Assembly (NCBI GenBank): GCA_018365895.1
Contig: JAGZJD010000002.1
Location: 1 to 64,000, forward strand
Reading direction: 5' to 3'
Source: Lachnospiraceae bacterium
GTDB lineage: Bacteria > Bacillota_A > Clostridia > Lachnospirales > Lachnospiraceae
DNA length: 64,000 nucleotides
The notes under the pieces were generated by a model, which did not search any database, had not been told where the DNA came from, and saw only the letters and a list, made by a program, of their open reading frames with translations. How positions within the stretch are numbered: position 1 is the first letter of the stretch; each line of letters begins with the position of its first letter. This document shows, piece after piece, positions 27,905-38,478 of this stretch. The translations under genes and the position numbers were made by a program.

Positions 27905-28699
27905 CTATAAACTCCAAAATGGATGTGTAATCGGCTCTTTCATAATCTCAAACTCAGACCAGTTCCTTTTAAAAAACTGTTCCATTTCATCCATGAAAAT
28001 ATGTTCCAGTCCATAGTGCCCTGCATCAATGACTGCAAGTCCTCTGGCTACCGCATCAATCCCGTCATGATGGCCAATATCTCCGGTAATCAGCACATCA
28101 GCGCCCTTTTCGACCGCTTCGCTGATTTCATCTTTCCCTGATCCCGGAACGACCGCGACCTTTTTTATCTGCTTTTGCCGATCTCCAAAACTTCTTACAT
28201 CGGGCAATGCAAAGATTTTCTTTACCTGTGCTGCACACCTTTCTAAAGACATACGCTCCGGCAGCATCCCTATGCAGCCGATTCCTTTCTCTTTTACACT
28301 GTCTTTTTCTTCCATCTGCAGCGTCACCTCTAACGGTTCTGTATCTGTCAGCAAAAACCTCTCTGCCGCTGCTTCTCCCATTCTCATAACATCATAATTC
28401 GTGTGCATGGCGTAATAGGAAATATCTTCCCGGATTAAACGCAGTAATCGTCTTCCGATAAAATCATCATCGGTAATCCGTTTGATTGAAGAAAACAAAA
28501 GCGGATGATGTGTCACAAGCAAATCAGCCTTCCACGCTGCTGCATGTTCGATCACCTCATCTGTCGCATCCAACGCCAAATACAGTCTTTTCACTTCTTT
28601 TTCTTTCCGGCCTGCCAGCAATCCCACATTATCCCAGGAACATGCTGCTGTTTTTGGAAAGGTTTCTTCAATCTTCGCTGTAATTTCTCTGCAAAGCAT
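27905..28699 (-). CDS. Nif3-like dinuclear metal protein
   Basis: 264 residues of the Nif3/YqfO (GTP cyclohydrolase 1 type 2-like) family. Metal-binding HHPLLF near residue 65 and a C-terminal GHYGLEHIFMDEM are visible. These proteins form toroidal hexamers with two metal ions per site; the real substrate is debated. It follows trmK by five bases, a usual Firmicutes pairing. Confidence 0.93.
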   Translation of the reverse strand: MLCREITAKIEETFPKTAACSWDNVGLLAGRKEKEVKRLYLALDATDEVIEHAAAWKADLLVTHHPLLFSSIKRITDDDFIGRRLLRLIREDISYYAMHTNYDVMRMGEAAAERFLLTDTEPLEVTLQMEEKDSVKEKGIGCIGMLPERMSLERCAAQVKKIFALPDVRSFGDRQKQIKKVAVVPGSGKDEISEAVEKGADVLITGDIGHHDGIDAVARGLAVIDAGHYGLEHIFMDEMEQFFKRNWSEFEIMKEPITHPFWSL

Positions 28700-28704
28700 C
28701 TCTT

Positions 28705-29403
28705 CTACTCCTGTTCATACATTCGGCAGGCATTCTCTATGACGAGAATCTCATGCTGTAATACTTCTATTCTTGTTTTCACATGCTCTCCCGGAAGTTT
28801 CTGAAGCTCCTGAAGAATCTCTTGTTTTGTACGGCGTTCTTTTTCAAGAAATTCACGCAGCACCGGATGTTTTTCCTTTAATAATAAACGTCCATAGCAA
28901 TACTCTTCCTCACGATAAGGTTCTTCACAGCCTTTTCTTACTTTCATCATCGGATAATATTTTCCGTCTTCTTTTACCATATTCTCAGCCACGCTGCAAT
29001 ATCCATGTTCGCAGAGATATTTCCGAACTTTCGCAAGCTCCGACTGTGGCTGCAAAATACAAGTATTCATCGCTTCCAGTACACTGCAGCCTTCTTCCAG
29101 AATCTTTATGATAAGATTGCCGCCCATTCCGGCGGCAATCATACAGTCAGCCTCCCCTGGCGCAAGCGCTCCCAGTCCGTCTGACAATCTTGTTTCTATG
29201 TAATTACCAAGTCCATGACCGGTAATGTGTTCTCTTGCACGCTCAAGAGGTCCTTTTCCAACATCCATAGCGAATGCTTTCTGACAGATTCCCTCTTCTA
29301 CAAGCCAGATTGGAATGTATGCATGATCTGTTCCAATATCTGCTGGCCTGCTTCCGGCGTCTACAAGCGCCGCTACTGCGGCTAATCGTTTTGACAGTTC
29401 CAT
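28705..29403 (-). CDS. trmK: tRNA (adenine-22-N1) methyltransferase
   Basis: 232 residues, class I SAM-dependent Rossmann fold with DIGTDHAYIP as SAM-binding loop and a C-terminal coiled helical tail, both typical of TrmK/YqfN. The start overlaps the region right behind rpoD, with GAGGAAA as ribosome site. Context rpoD-trmK-nif3 is that of Bacillus and clostridia. Confidence 0.92.
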   Translation of the reverse strand: MELSKRLAAVAALVDAGSRPADIGTDHAYIPIWLVEEGICQKAFAMDVGKGPLERAREHITGHGLGNYIETRLSDGLGALAPGEADCMIAAGMGGNLIIKILEEGCSVLEAMNTCILQPQSELAKVRKYLCEHGYCSVAENMVKEDGKYYPMMKVRKGCEEPYREEEYCYGRLLLKEKHPVLREFLEKERRTKQEILQELQKLPGEHVKTRIEVLQHEILVIENACRMYEQE

Positions 29404-29411
29404 TGTTTCCT

Positions 29412-30530
29412 CTAATCCAGATAATCCCGAAGCTTACGGCTGCGGCTCGGATGACGGAGCTTTCTAAGCGCCTTTGCCTCAATCTGACGAATTCGTTCAC
29501 GGGTAACATCAAATTCCTTGCCGACTTCTTCCAGTGTTCTGGCGCGTCCGTCATTCATTCCAAAGCGAAGACGTAATACTTTCTGTTCACGTTCTGTCAA
29601 TGTGTTGAGTACTTCGCTGAGCTGTTCTTTCAGAAGTGTGGCTGCCGCTGCCTCTGCCGGCACCGGTACATTATCATCCTGAATAAAGTCTCCAAGATGG
29701 CTGTCTTCTTCTTCACCGATCGGTGTCTCAAGAGATACCGGTTCCTGTGAGATCTTCAGAATTTCTCTGACACGTTCCACCGGCATATCCATCTCTTCTG
29801 CAATTTCCTCCGGCGTAGGTTCTCTTCCGAGTTCCTGAAGTAACTGACGGGAAACACGGATTAATTTATTAATCGTCTCCACCATATGCACCGGAATACG
29901 GATTGTTCTTGCCTGATCGGCGATCGCACGGGTAATTGCCTGACGAATCCACCATGTCGCATAAGTACTGAACTTAAATCCTTTCTGATAATCAAACTTT
30001 TCTACTGCCTTAATCAGACCAAGATTTCCCTCCTGGATCAAATCAAGAAACAGCATTCCACGCCCTACATAACGCTTTGCAATACTTACCACAAGACGAA
30101 GATTGGCCTCTGCAAGACGTTTTTTCGCATCTTCATCTCCATCTGCCATACGTTTTGCAAGCTCAATTTCTTCCTCGGCGCTCAGAAGCGGTACTTTACC
30201 GATTTCTTTCAGATACATACGGACCGGATCTTCAATACTGATTCCATCCGGAACAGACAGATCAATCTTCTCCATATCTACGTCATCTTCTTCTGACAGC
30301 ACCATATCAAGATCGTCTACATCCAGATCATCTGTATCATCACTGATACGCAGTACATCAATATTCTTTGCTTCCAGATATTCAAAAATCTTCTCCATCT
30401 GGTCCGAATTCAATTCCATATCTGCAAAGAAATCATTCACTTCCTGCAGTTCCAGAATTCCTTTCTTCTTTTTGCCGAGTGCAAGAAGCTCTTTTAGTTT
30501 TTCCTGCAGTTTTACGGTATTCTCCTCCAT
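29412..30530 (-). CDS. rpoD: primary sigma factor RpoD (SigA)
   Basis: 372 residues. Region 1.2 ([13 protein letters not shown]), regions 2.1-2.4 ([25 protein letters not shown]), region 3 and region 4 with the helix-turn-helix [20 protein letters not shown] are complete. The acidic N-terminus corresponds to a short region 1.1. It recognises TTGACA/TATAAT promoters such as those found in this window. Lies behind dnaG as in the macromolecular synthesis operon. Confidence 0.97.
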   Translation of the reverse strand: MEENTVKLQEKLKELLALGKKKKGILELQEVNDFFADMELNSDQMEKIFEYLEAKNIDVLRISDDTDDLDVDDLDMVLSEEDDVDMEKIDLSVPDGISIEDPVRMYLKEIGKVPLLSAEEEIELAKRMADGDEDAKKRLAEANLRLVVSIAKRYVGRGMLFLDLIQEGNLGLIKAVEKFDYQKGFKFSTYATWWIRQAITRAIADQARTIRIPVHMVETINKLIRVSRQLLQELGREPTPEEIAEEMDMPVERVREILKISQEPVSLETPIGEEEDSHLGDFIQDDNVPVPAEAAAATLLKEQLSEVLNTLTEREQKVLRLRFGMNDGRARTLEEVGKEFDVTRERIRQIEAKALRKLRHPSRSRKLRDYLD

Positions 30531-30590
30531 GTGTTCCTTCCTCTCTGCTTTCTTCGGAACTCCGAAAAAAGCTCTGTTTATATTTTATCC

Positions 30591-32366
30591 TCAATTAATA
30601 GAAATATGCAGTCTTGAAAGGTCTTGAAGCGCCTTCTTTTCTTCCATTAAACGCTGAAGTCCTCCGATATCAGTAGGCGCAAGATGCTGTGTCGCATACT
30701 CTACGCTATGTTGTTTTACACGAATGATTGTTTCCTTCAGAGCTTTTTCCTGCTCTTCTTTCGTAGTAAGTTCCCGAATTTTTGTGTGGAATAAAGCCGC
30801 CACTTGCCGGTGTTCTTCCTCATCTGTAAAATGATTCATGATCCTTGCCGGATTCACTTCACCGGCATCATGCTGCTCATACAGAAGTTCTGCCACTGTA
30901 TGATACAATTCGGTTGTAAAATCTCCCGGCTGAATATAACGTCCAATCTGCTCAAACAGACTTTCATCCTCTATCAGCCATGTCAATAATAACTTCTGAG
31001 AAGTCATATTTCCATCTTCCCGCATATGGTCTTTTCCCTGTGCTGTTAATGGCTTTTTAACTGGTGCGGCAAGTCCGCTCTGAATCGCCATCTTCGCCAC
31101 AAGCTTTCGAAGTTCCTCATAGCCGGTATGGTAAATTCCGGCTACTGCTTCAATATAATTGTTGCGTTCAATTTCTTCTTCAAACTGACCAAGGCGCCTT
31201 GCAGCTTCTCTTATAAATTCCGTTTTCCCTTCTGGAGAATTCATATCATAGCTGCGTTCCAACACTTCCAGCGAAAACAGAAAACCATTTCGCGCTTTCT
31301 GGATTCTCTCTTCAAATGCCTGTGCACCGAGATGTTTGATAAATTCATCCGGATCTTTATAAGGATCCATTCGAATCACTTTCGCTGTAATTCCCGCTTC
31401 TTTTAAAATCGGAACTGCTCTCAGTGCAGCTTTTGTACCGGCTTCATCGCTGTCGTAAGTCAGATAAACTTCATTGACATACCGTTTGATCAGCTGTGCA
31501 TGTCCTGCCGTCAGTGCCGTTCCAAGTGATGCCACCGCATTACTAAATCCTGCCTGATGCAGCGAAATCACATCCATATACCCCTCACAGATCAGAAAAT
31601 ACGGCTTTCTTGATGTTCTGGCGCGGTTCAGTCCATACAGATTCCGGCTTTTATCAAAAATCGGCGTCTCCGGGGAGTTAAGATATTTTGGCTTTGCATC
31701 TCCCATGACTCTGCCGCCAAATCCAATTACTTTATTATTCACATCCATGATCGGAAACATAACACGATTCCAAAACTTATCATAAACGCCATTTCGTTCA
31801 TCGATCGTAATGAGTCCCGCCTGTTGGAGCAATGTATCCGAATAACCTTTCATTTTCAGATAGCGGTACAGATCATCGCTGTATTTGTTAGAATAACCAA
31901 GCCCAAATGCAACAATTGTCTCATCACTCAGCTCCCGATCTTTCAGATAGCGGTACGCCTGCTGTCCATGTTCTGATTTTAATTGTGCATAATAGTACTT
32001 AGCAGCCAGCTTATTGATCTCCAGAAGCTGCATTCGCAGATCTGCCTTTGCTTTCGCCTCCTGAGAATACTCTGCTTCCGGAAGATCGATTCCTGCCCGC
32101 TCGGCAAGCATTTTCAGAGCTTCCACAAAAGTAAAATTCTCATACTCCATAATAAAGGTAAATACGTTTCCACCTGCTCCACATCCGAAGCAGTAATACA
32201 TCTGCTTCTCCCGGCTCACAGAAAATGACGGAGATTTCTCATTATGGAATGGACACAGCCCAAAATATGAACTTCCTTTTTTCTGAAGTTTTACATATCC
32301 GGAAATCACATCTACAATATCATTTCTGGATCGCACTTCTTCAATAATCTCATCAGAATAGTACAC
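30591..32366 (-). CDS. dnaG: DNA primase
   Basis: 591 residues. The N-terminal zinc finger has CPFHNEKSPSF and CFGCG, the Toprim core has EGYMDVISL and TYDSDEAG, and the C-terminal helicase-binding part is present. Of two adjacent GTG codons the one at 32366 is chosen (AGGAG six bases upstream); the GTG at 32369 is only three bases from that site. Precedes rpoD. Confidence 0.95.
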   Translation of the reverse strand: MYYSDEIIEEVRSRNDIVDVISGYVKLQKKGSSYFGLCPFHNEKSPSFSVSREKQMYYCFGCGAGGNVFTFIMEYENFTFVEALKMLAERAGIDLPEAEYSQEAKAKADLRMQLLEINKLAAKYYYAQLKSEHGQQAYRYLKDRELSDETIVAFGLGYSNKYSDDLYRYLKMKGYSDTLLQQAGLITIDERNGVYDKFWNRVMFPIMDVNNKVIGFGGRVMGDAKPKYLNSPETPIFDKSRNLYGLNRARTSRKPYFLICEGYMDVISLHQAGFSNAVASLGTALTAGHAQLIKRYVNEVYLTYDSDEAGTKAALRAVPILKEAGITAKVIRMDPYKDPDEFIKHLGAQAFEERIQKARNGFLFSLEVLERSYDMNSPEGKTEFIREAARRLGQFEEEIERNNYIEAVAGIYHTGYEELRKLVAKMAIQSGLAAPVKKPLTAQGKDHMREDGNMTSQKLLLTWLIEDESLFEQIGRYIQPGDFTTELYHTVAELLYEQHDAGEVNPARIMNHFTDEEEHRQVAALFHTKIRELTTKEEQEKALKETIIRVKQHSVEYATQHLAPTDIGGLQRLMEEKKALQDLSRLHISIN

Positions 32367-32462
32367 CACTGTCTCCTTTCCGCTTATTTACGCTGAATTT
32401 CGAGAAGATCCTGATAAAAATCCCCTCTATATATTATATTCGACAAAAGTTCGTGATTTCCT

Positions 32463-33467
32463 TTAAAAATTCCAAGATTCTGGAATAAAATTTTCCTGAA
32501 AGATTTTAATCGCATAAGTGTCCGTCATACCTGCGATATAATCACAGATCACCCGCTCCCGATGCTCCCCCGCATCGATCATGGCCAGATATTTATCCGG
32601 AAGCTTTTCGATATGTGTCTCATAGAAATGATACAGACTTTGAATCATATGAACTGCCTTTTCTTCTTCTCCCTTTGCCACCGGATTTTGATACACATGC
32701 TGAAACATAAATTTCCTCAGCCCCATCGTTGCCTCCTCAATATCCGGGGACATTCTGATAAACGGGCGGTTCATACTGTTGACAATCACATTATGTACCA
32801 TCGTATTTAACCGTTCAGAAGATGTTTCGCCAAGCACACGCCTGTACATTTCCGGTATATCTGCTTCCACAAGAACCCCGCCCCGTACTGCATCATCAAT
32901 ATCATGATTGATGTAAGCAATCTTATCTGACAGACGTACAATCTGTCCCTCCAGCGTCTGAGGAGTTCCGCTTGTCTTATGATTTAGTATTCCATCCAGC
33001 ACTTCATAAGTCAAATTCAGCCCCTGTCCCTGCTTTTCAAGCTTTTCTACCACTCGGATACTCTGCTTATTGTGCGAAAAGCCTTCCCGACAGACTGCAT
33101 TCAGCGCACGCTCTCCTGCATGCCCAAACGGTGTGTGCCCAAGATCATGTCCTAGTGCGATTGCTTCTGCCAGATCCTCGTTAAGCCGCAATGCCTTGGC
33201 AATCGTTCGCGCATTCTGCGATACTTCCAGTGTATGCGTCAGCCGTGTGCGGTAGTGATCTCCTTTCGGCTGAAGAAATACCTGTGTTTTCTGCTTCAGC
33301 CTGCGAAATGCCTTTGAGTGAAGAATCCGGTCGCGATCCCGTTGAAACACCGGGCGGATATCACACTGCGGCTCCTCCCGTTTTCTTCCCTGTGAATCTT
33401 TGCTTTTCATAGCATAAAGACTCAAGTATTCATATTCTCTTTTTTCAAGCTGTTCCCGGATTGTCAT
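32463..33467 (-). CDS. dGTPase-like HD-domain triphosphohydrolase
   Basis: Hydrolyses dGTP, or other dNTPs, to nucleoside and triphosphate. 334 residues from the ATG at 33467, with AAGGAGCGAG upstream; the longer open frame (49 more codons) crosses the promoter and is rejected. HD motifs HTLEVSQNA and GHDLGHTPFGHAGE are clear. Its place just ahead of dnaG and rpoD is shared with many Clostridia. Confidence 0.92.
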   Translation of the reverse strand: MTIREQLEKREYEYLSLYAMKSKDSQGRKREEPQCDIRPVFQRDRDRILHSKAFRRLKQKTQVFLQPKGDHYRTRLTHTLEVSQNARTIAKALRLNEDLAEAIALGHDLGHTPFGHAGERALNAVCREGFSHNKQSIRVVEKLEKQGQGLNLTYEVLDGILNHKTSGTPQTLEGQIVRLSDKIAYINHDIDDAVRGGVLVEADIPEMYRRVLGETSSERLNTMVHNVIVNSMNRPFIRMSPDIEEATMGLRKFMFQHVYQNPVAKGEEEKAVHMIQSLYHFYETHIEKLPDKYLAMIDAGEHRERVICDYIAGMTDTYAIKIFQENFIPESWNF

Positions 33468-33527
33468 ACACTCGCTCCTTTCCCTTCCGTACGTTTCTTT
33501 TTTACACGATACGTTCCCATTACTCTT

Positions 33528-33555
33528 ATTATAGCGAAATTCCTTCTTTATGCAA
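33528..33555 (-). promoter_or_regulatory. promoter of dgt-dnaG-rpoD
   Basis: TTGCAT (33550-33555), 16 bp spacer, TATAAT (33528-33533), about 60 bp before the dGTPase start. Confidence 0.6.
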
Positions 33556-33597
33556 ACGATCCCCTCTTTAATTTTTTTATTTTTCCCAAAAAAAATC

Positions 33598-33627
33598 TTG
33601 AATCCATAAGCCATTTTCCTTTATAAT
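33598..33627 (+). promoter_or_regulatory. promoter of the MATE gene
   Basis: TTGAAT (33598-33603), 18 bp spacer, TATAAT (33622-33627), divergent from the dgt promoter. Confidence 0.6.
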
Positions 33628-33673
33628 AGCCTCTGGAATTTTTATACAAAATAAATTTAAGAAGGGTGATACT

Positions 33674-35023
33674 ATGGAAAAAGATATGACTGCCGGAAGC
33701 CCGGCAAAGATGATACTGAATTTTACAATCCCTTTATTTCTCGGAAATGTATTTCAACAGTTTTACAGTATGGCAGATACCGTCATCGTCGGTAAGTTCG
33801 TAGGTACAAAAGCGTTGGCTGCCGTTGGTTCCACCGGTACGATCATGTTTCTCATTGTAACCAGCCTGATTGGTATGACTGCCGGTTTTACTGTCCTGAC
33901 TGCCCAGCGCTTTGGAGCCGGTGATCTTGCCGGAATGCGAAAATCTGTAGCCATGTCCGGGATTCTCTCTGCCATCATTTCAATCCTCATTACAATCATC
34001 AGTATGGCGGGAATGAAATCCCTTTTGACAATAATGAATACGCCACAAGACATATTTCATGATGCATATGTATACATTATGATCATCTGTGGAGGAATCG
34101 TAGCACAGATTCTTTATAATCTGCTTTCCAGCATTTTAAGGGCCCTTGGAAACAGCAAAGTTCCTCTTTACTTTCTAATTTTTGCAGCGCTTATGAACAT
34201 TATCTTGGATCTTGTATTTATTATCGGCTTTCATCTGGGCGCAGCCGGGGCAGCTTATGCCACCGTAATCTCCCAGGGGCTCTCCGGCGTTCTTTGCCTG
34301 ATTTATATTATTAAGAAAGTACCTATTCTGAAAATGCGAAAAGATGACTGGCGTATAGACTGGATTGTTGTAAAGTTTCAGTTGGCTATCGGGCTTCCAA
34401 TGGCTTTCCAGTATTCGATCACAGCCGTAGGTACGCTCATGGTTCAGTCCGCTCTTAATATTCTCGGCTCTACTATGGTTGCTGCTTTCACAGCCGCATG
34501 CAAGATTGAACAGGTTGTAACACAAGCATTTGTTGCTATGGGAACTACTCTTTCTGTCTATTCTGCCCAGAACATGGGTGCCGGCAAAATCAAACGGATT
34601 CGACAGGGCTTTCGCGCTGCTACCTGGATGAGTTTCGTTTACGCCATTCTCAGCGGCCTTCTCATCATGACTGTCGGCAAATATATGACCGTTTTCTTCG
34701 TCTCAGGAAATATTGGCGAAATTATGGATGCCGTAGATATTTATCTGAAATGTGTCGGCATCTTCTTCATTCCACTGGCAGTAGTTAATCTCTACCGAAA
34801 CGGAATTCAGGGAATGGGATTTGGACTTCTTCCGATGATGGCGGGAATTGCCGAATTGATTGGACGAGGCGTTACTGCCGTCATTGCTTCCCGACATGCA
34901 AGTTATCTCGGCATCTGTCTTGCAAGTCCTGCCGCCTGGATTCTTGCCGGGGCACTTCTTATTGTCATGTATTTTTATATCATGAAACATAAAATGCCAA
35001 TCCCAGAAGAAACTGCTCCTTAA
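33674..35023 (+). CDS. MATE-family multidrug/metabolite efflux pump
   Basis: 449 residues with about 12 predicted membrane helices in two homologous halves, each starting with the MatE pattern (PLFLGNVFQQFYSMADTVIVG in the first; GLPMAFQYSITAVGTLM in the second). It would use a sodium or proton gradient to export cationic compounds. Single gene with its own promoter and terminator. Substrate unknown. Confidence 0.93.
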   Translation: MEKDMTAGSPAKMILNFTIPLFLGNVFQQFYSMADTVIVGKFVGTKALAAVGSTGTIMFLIVTSLIGMTAGFTVLTAQRFGAGDLAGMRKSVAMSGILSAIISILITIISMAGMKSLLTIMNTPQDIFHDAYVYIMIICGGIVAQILYNLLSSILRALGNSKVPLYFLIFAALMNIILDLVFIIGFHLGAAGAAYATVISQGLSGVLCLIYIIKKVPILKMRKDDWRIDWIVVKFQLAIGLPMAFQYSITAVGTLMVQSALNILGSTMVAAFTAACKIEQVVTQAFVAMGTTLSVYSAQNMGAGKIKRIRQGFRAATWMSFVYAILSGLLIMTVGKYMTVFFVSGNIGEIMDAVDIYLKCVGIFFIPLAVVNLYRNGIQGMGFGLLPMMAGIAELIGRGVTAVIASRHASYLGICLASPAAWILAGALLIVMYFYIMKHKMPIPEETAP

Positions 35024-35025
35024 CG

Positions 35026-35063
35026 AAAAAGCTTCCCTCCGTATCTTGGAAGGAAGCTTTTTT
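35026..35063. terminator. bidirectional terminator
   Basis: AAAAAGCTTCC pairs with GGAAGCTTTTTT around a short loop, between the converging MATE and PPK2 genes. Confidence 0.9.
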
Positions 35064-35064
35064 A

Positions 35065-36576
35065 TTATGATTCTTTATTTTTCTCTTTGGCAATACGCTT
35101 TTCAATTGCATCTGCCACTGTCTCCAGCACCTTGATTCTTGCAAAACGCTTGTCATTGCCTTCTACAACAATCCACGGCGCATATGGCGTAGAAGTGCGG
35201 ATCAGCATTTCATTTACTGCTTTTTCATAGGCATCCCATTTCTCACGGTTACGCCAGTCTTCTTCCGTAATCTTCCACTGTTTTTCCGGATTTTCCTGAC
35301 GCTCACGGAATCGTCTCGCCTGTTCTTCCTTGTCAATATGCATCCAGAATTTCAGTACAATTGCACCTGCGTCTGCCAGGTCTTTCTCCATATCATTAAT
35401 TTCCCGATAAGCGCGTTTCCATTCCTGTTCGGTGCAGAATCCTTCAATCCTTTCTACCATAACCCGCCCATACCATGTCCGATCATAGATTGCAATGTGT
35501 CCGGCCTTTGGCATTGTTTTCCAAAATCTCCAAAGATAATGATGTACTTTCTCGATATCATTCGGCGCACAGACCGGATTGACAACAAATCCTCTCGGAT
35601 CCATCTTCGCTGTCAACCTCCGGATAGCTCCTCCTTTTCCTCCGGCATCCCATCCTTCAAATCCAATCACAACCGGAATCCTTCTGCGATATAATTCATT
35701 ATGAAGCAATGCGATTTTTTTCTGAAGTTTTTTTAATTTCTTTTTATATGTCTCCCTCGGACAGGTCAGTGACAGATCTGTTTTTGAAAGCGTGGATACT
35801 TCCAGTTCTTTCCACAGGCCATCTTCCGCTTTCTGATGTTTTTCTTCCTGAATGCGTTCTTTCTGAACTCTTTTTGCCGCTGTTTCCAACGCTTTATTCA
35901 CAATTGATAAGATCTTTACCTCTGCAAATCTCTTATCAACTGCTTCTACAATATTCCACGGTGCATAATCGGTATCTGTTTTCTGCAGCATCTCTTCATT
36001 CAGCGCTTCATACTGTTCAAAAGCTCTGTTCCGCTTCCAGTCTTCTTTCGTCACACGCCAGGCAGTCTCTTTGGATTTTTCCAGCTTCTCAAACCGTTGT
36101 TTCTGCTCTTTCTTATCAATATCCAAAAACAATTTAATCAATACCATACCGCCATCTGTAATCTGACGTTCAAATGACAGTATGGAACGAAAAGCATTCT
36201 CTACCGTATGCTCATCTGACTTTTTTTCAAAGCGTTCTGCCAATACTTTCTGATACCAGCTGCTGTCAAAAATGCTTATATTGCCATTCGCCGGCATCTT
36301 ATCCCAGAATCTCCACAAAAACGGATGCATCCGTTCTTCTTCCGTTTCATTTTTTACTGCATAAACCCGAAAACCTCTTGGATCCAGATTCTGAATCATC
36401 CGACCAATCTGAACTCCTTTTCCGGAAGCATCATAGCCCTCAAATACAATCATTACCGGGATATCAAGCTGTCTGCACAAGCGCTGCAGTTCACCGAGCC
36501 GCTGTCCAAGCTGTGATACCCGCTTTTGATATTCATCTTTGTCCATTTTCTTTGTTAAGTCAATTTTCTCCAGCAT
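35065..36576 (-). CDS. pap: tandem PPK2 kinase (polyphosphate:AMP phosphotransferase type)
   Basis: 503 residues made of two PPK2 domains. Each has a P-loop (GYDASGKG near 48; GWDAGGKGG near 308) and a lid motif (FDSSWYQKVLAERFE; YDRTWYGRVMVERIE). Two-domain PPK2 proteins (class II) use polyphosphate to phosphorylate AMP to ADP. Both domains keep the key Walker residues; in studied cases only the C-terminal one is active. AGGAGGATATT precedes the ATG. Confidence 0.88.
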   Translation of the reverse strand: MLEKIDLTKKMDKDEYQKRVSQLGQRLGELQRLCRQLDIPVMIVFEGYDASGKGVQIGRMIQNLDPRGFRVYAVKNETEEERMHPFLWRFWDKMPANGNISIFDSSWYQKVLAERFEKKSDEHTVENAFRSILSFERQITDGGMVLIKLFLDIDKKEQKQRFEKLEKSKETAWRVTKEDWKRNRAFEQYEALNEEMLQKTDTDYAPWNIVEAVDKRFAEVKILSIVNKALETAAKRVQKERIQEEKHQKAEDGLWKELEVSTLSKTDLSLTCPRETYKKKLKKLQKKIALLHNELYRRRIPVVIGFEGWDAGGKGGAIRRLTAKMDPRGFVVNPVCAPNDIEKVHHYLWRFWKTMPKAGHIAIYDRTWYGRVMVERIEGFCTEQEWKRAYREINDMEKDLADAGAIVLKFWMHIDKEEQARRFRERQENPEKQWKITEEDWRNREKWDAYEKAVNEMLIRTSTPYAPWIVVEGNDKRFARIKVLETVADAIEKRIAKEKNKES

Positions 36577-36642
36577 AATATCCTCCTGTCTTTATTCATC
36601 TGCATCTTTGAGGATAATTATACGCTTTTTTCAGAAAATTTT

Positions 36643-38472
36643 CTATGAATTCTTAACGGAATCTTTTTCCAATTCTTTTCTGAACTGGTGCGTATACAGA
36701 TCATAATAATGACCTCTCTTTGCCATTAATTCTTCGTGACTTCCCCGCTCAATAATATCTCCGTCTTGAACGACAAGAATAATGTCTGCCTGCCTGATCG
36801 TGGAAAGGCGGTGTGCAATGATAAAAGAAGTCCGATCCTGGAGCAGATAGTCAACTGCTTCCTGAATTAACTGCTCTGTCTCTGTATCAATAGAAGCTGT
36901 AGCCTCATCAAGAATGAAAATAGCCGGATCTGCCAATACTGCGCGGGCAAAAGAAACAAGCTGCTTTTCTCCTGTAGAAAGGGAATCTCCGCCTTCTCCA
37001 ACATCACTATTCCACCCCTGTTCCAAATGTCGCACGACTTTATCCGCAGATACTCTTGCCGCTGCCGCTTTTACTTCTTCATCTGTTGCTTCCAAACGTC
37101 CATAACGAATATTTTCCATGACACTTCCAGAAAACAGATGTGGATTCTGAAGTACATATCCAATATGGCTGTGAAGCCATAGCTGACTTCGTTCCCGGTA
37201 GTCTCGTCCATCAATTAAGATTCTGCCCTTTGTCGGTTCAAAAAATCTGCAGACAAGATTTACAATGGTACTCTTTCCGGCTCCTGTTTCTCCAACAATT
37301 GCCACTGTTGTTCCTGCCGGTACTTTTAAATTAAAATCTTTCAAAATATATTCGTTTCCATCCGGATATTTAAAAGATACATGTTCAAACTCAATCTCCC
37401 CGCGGATTGGCTCAAAGTTTTCTGTTTTCGGTTCAAACACATCTCCATAAGTCTCTGTAACTTCTTTTGTATCGCGGATCTGCGGTTCCTCATCGAGAAG
37501 TCCCATTACCCGCTCAATATTCGCCTGAGCTGAAATTAATTCGGACAGGTTTCGGGCAATCTGCTGGATAGGCTCAAACAAATTGACCGCGTACGCCGTA
37601 AAAGCCGACAGTGTTCCGATCTCAAGCGCATGATCAAGCACCATCATTCCTCCATTCTTAAGAATGATTGCTGTAGCCACCGAGCCAAAGAGTACGATTA
37701 GGGAAATATAGACCGCATTTAGTCTTGCCCCGCGGATACCGCTCATTCTCATATCCGCTGTTACTTCCCGGAATTCCCGCGTGTTTTTCCCCTCAATCAC
37801 AAGCGTTTTGGACGTCTTGGCTCCCATAATCCCTTCATTATAGGCGCTGGTAATTTTCGAATTCTGTTTTCGTATTCTTCTGTTCCAGTGCAGAATCCGT
37901 TTCTGAAAATATCCGGTCAGGAACACAATAAACGGAACAATCAGAATTACCCAGAGCGCCAATTTGAAATTCAAAAATGACATAGCGATCAGTACGCCGA
38001 TCACATAAGTCAGCGCCCATAAAATATCTACGAGATTCCATGCAATTAATCCGCTGATTCTTCCCGTATCGCTCATAACGCGGGCCAGAATATATCCTAC
38101 CGGCGTCACATTATAATAAGAAAATGACAATGTCTGCAAATGTTTAAAACATGCAAACCTCATATCTCTTAAGAGATTCAGCTCAATCCTTGTAGAACCC
38201 CTTGTAAATACAATTACGCTCAGTGACTGTATTAGAATTACAACGCCATAAACAGCGGCGAATCTCCATATATGTTCTACCGTACCTGCTTCAATAAATT
38301 CATCTACTGCATACCGCTGAAACAGTGGCAGCATAATATCGATAAGCGCACATACAAGATTAAAAAACAATACGATTGCAAATGTTTTATAAAATGGTTT
38401 AAAAAACGGAAGCAATCGTTTCCAGATTTTTAAATCAAATTCACTGCTGTATTCTTTTTCTTCTATCTTCAT
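36643..38472 (-). CDS. heterodimeric ABC exporter, subunit B
   Basis: 609 residues: six-helix exporter membrane domain, then a nucleotide-binding domain with Walker A GETGAGKST, signature LSTGEKQ and a canonical Walker B ILDEATASID. The signature deviates from LSGGQ. Together with the upstream subunit, whose Walker B Glu is replaced, this makes one normal and one degenerate ATP site, the pattern of BmrCD/TM287-288 type exporters. Starts six bases after its partner. Confidence 0.92.
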   Translation of the reverse strand: MKIEEKEYSSEFDLKIWKRLLPFFKPFYKTFAIVLFFNLVCALIDIMLPLFQRYAVDEFIEAGTVEHIWRFAAVYGVVILIQSLSVIVFTRGSTRIELNLLRDMRFACFKHLQTLSFSYYNVTPVGYILARVMSDTGRISGLIAWNLVDILWALTYVIGVLIAMSFLNFKLALWVILIVPFIVFLTGYFQKRILHWNRRIRKQNSKITSAYNEGIMGAKTSKTLVIEGKNTREFREVTADMRMSGIRGARLNAVYISLIVLFGSVATAIILKNGGMMVLDHALEIGTLSAFTAYAVNLFEPIQQIARNLSELISAQANIERVMGLLDEEPQIRDTKEVTETYGDVFEPKTENFEPIRGEIEFEHVSFKYPDGNEYILKDFNLKVPAGTTVAIVGETGAGKSTIVNLVCRFFEPTKGRILIDGRDYRERSQLWLHSHIGYVLQNPHLFSGSVMENIRYGRLEATDEEVKAAAARVSADKVVRHLEQGWNSDVGEGGDSLSTGEKQLVSFARAVLADPAIFILDEATASIDTETEQLIQEAVDYLLQDRTSFIIAHRLSTIRQADIILVVQDGDIIERGSHEELMAKRGHYYDLYTHQFRKELEKDSVKNS

Positions 38473-38478
38473 TGTTAA

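Noticed and set aside
33468..33614. 49-codon N-terminal extension of the dGTPase-like protein
   Set aside because: It overlaps the promoter and lacks a ribosome site; the ATG at 33467 has one.
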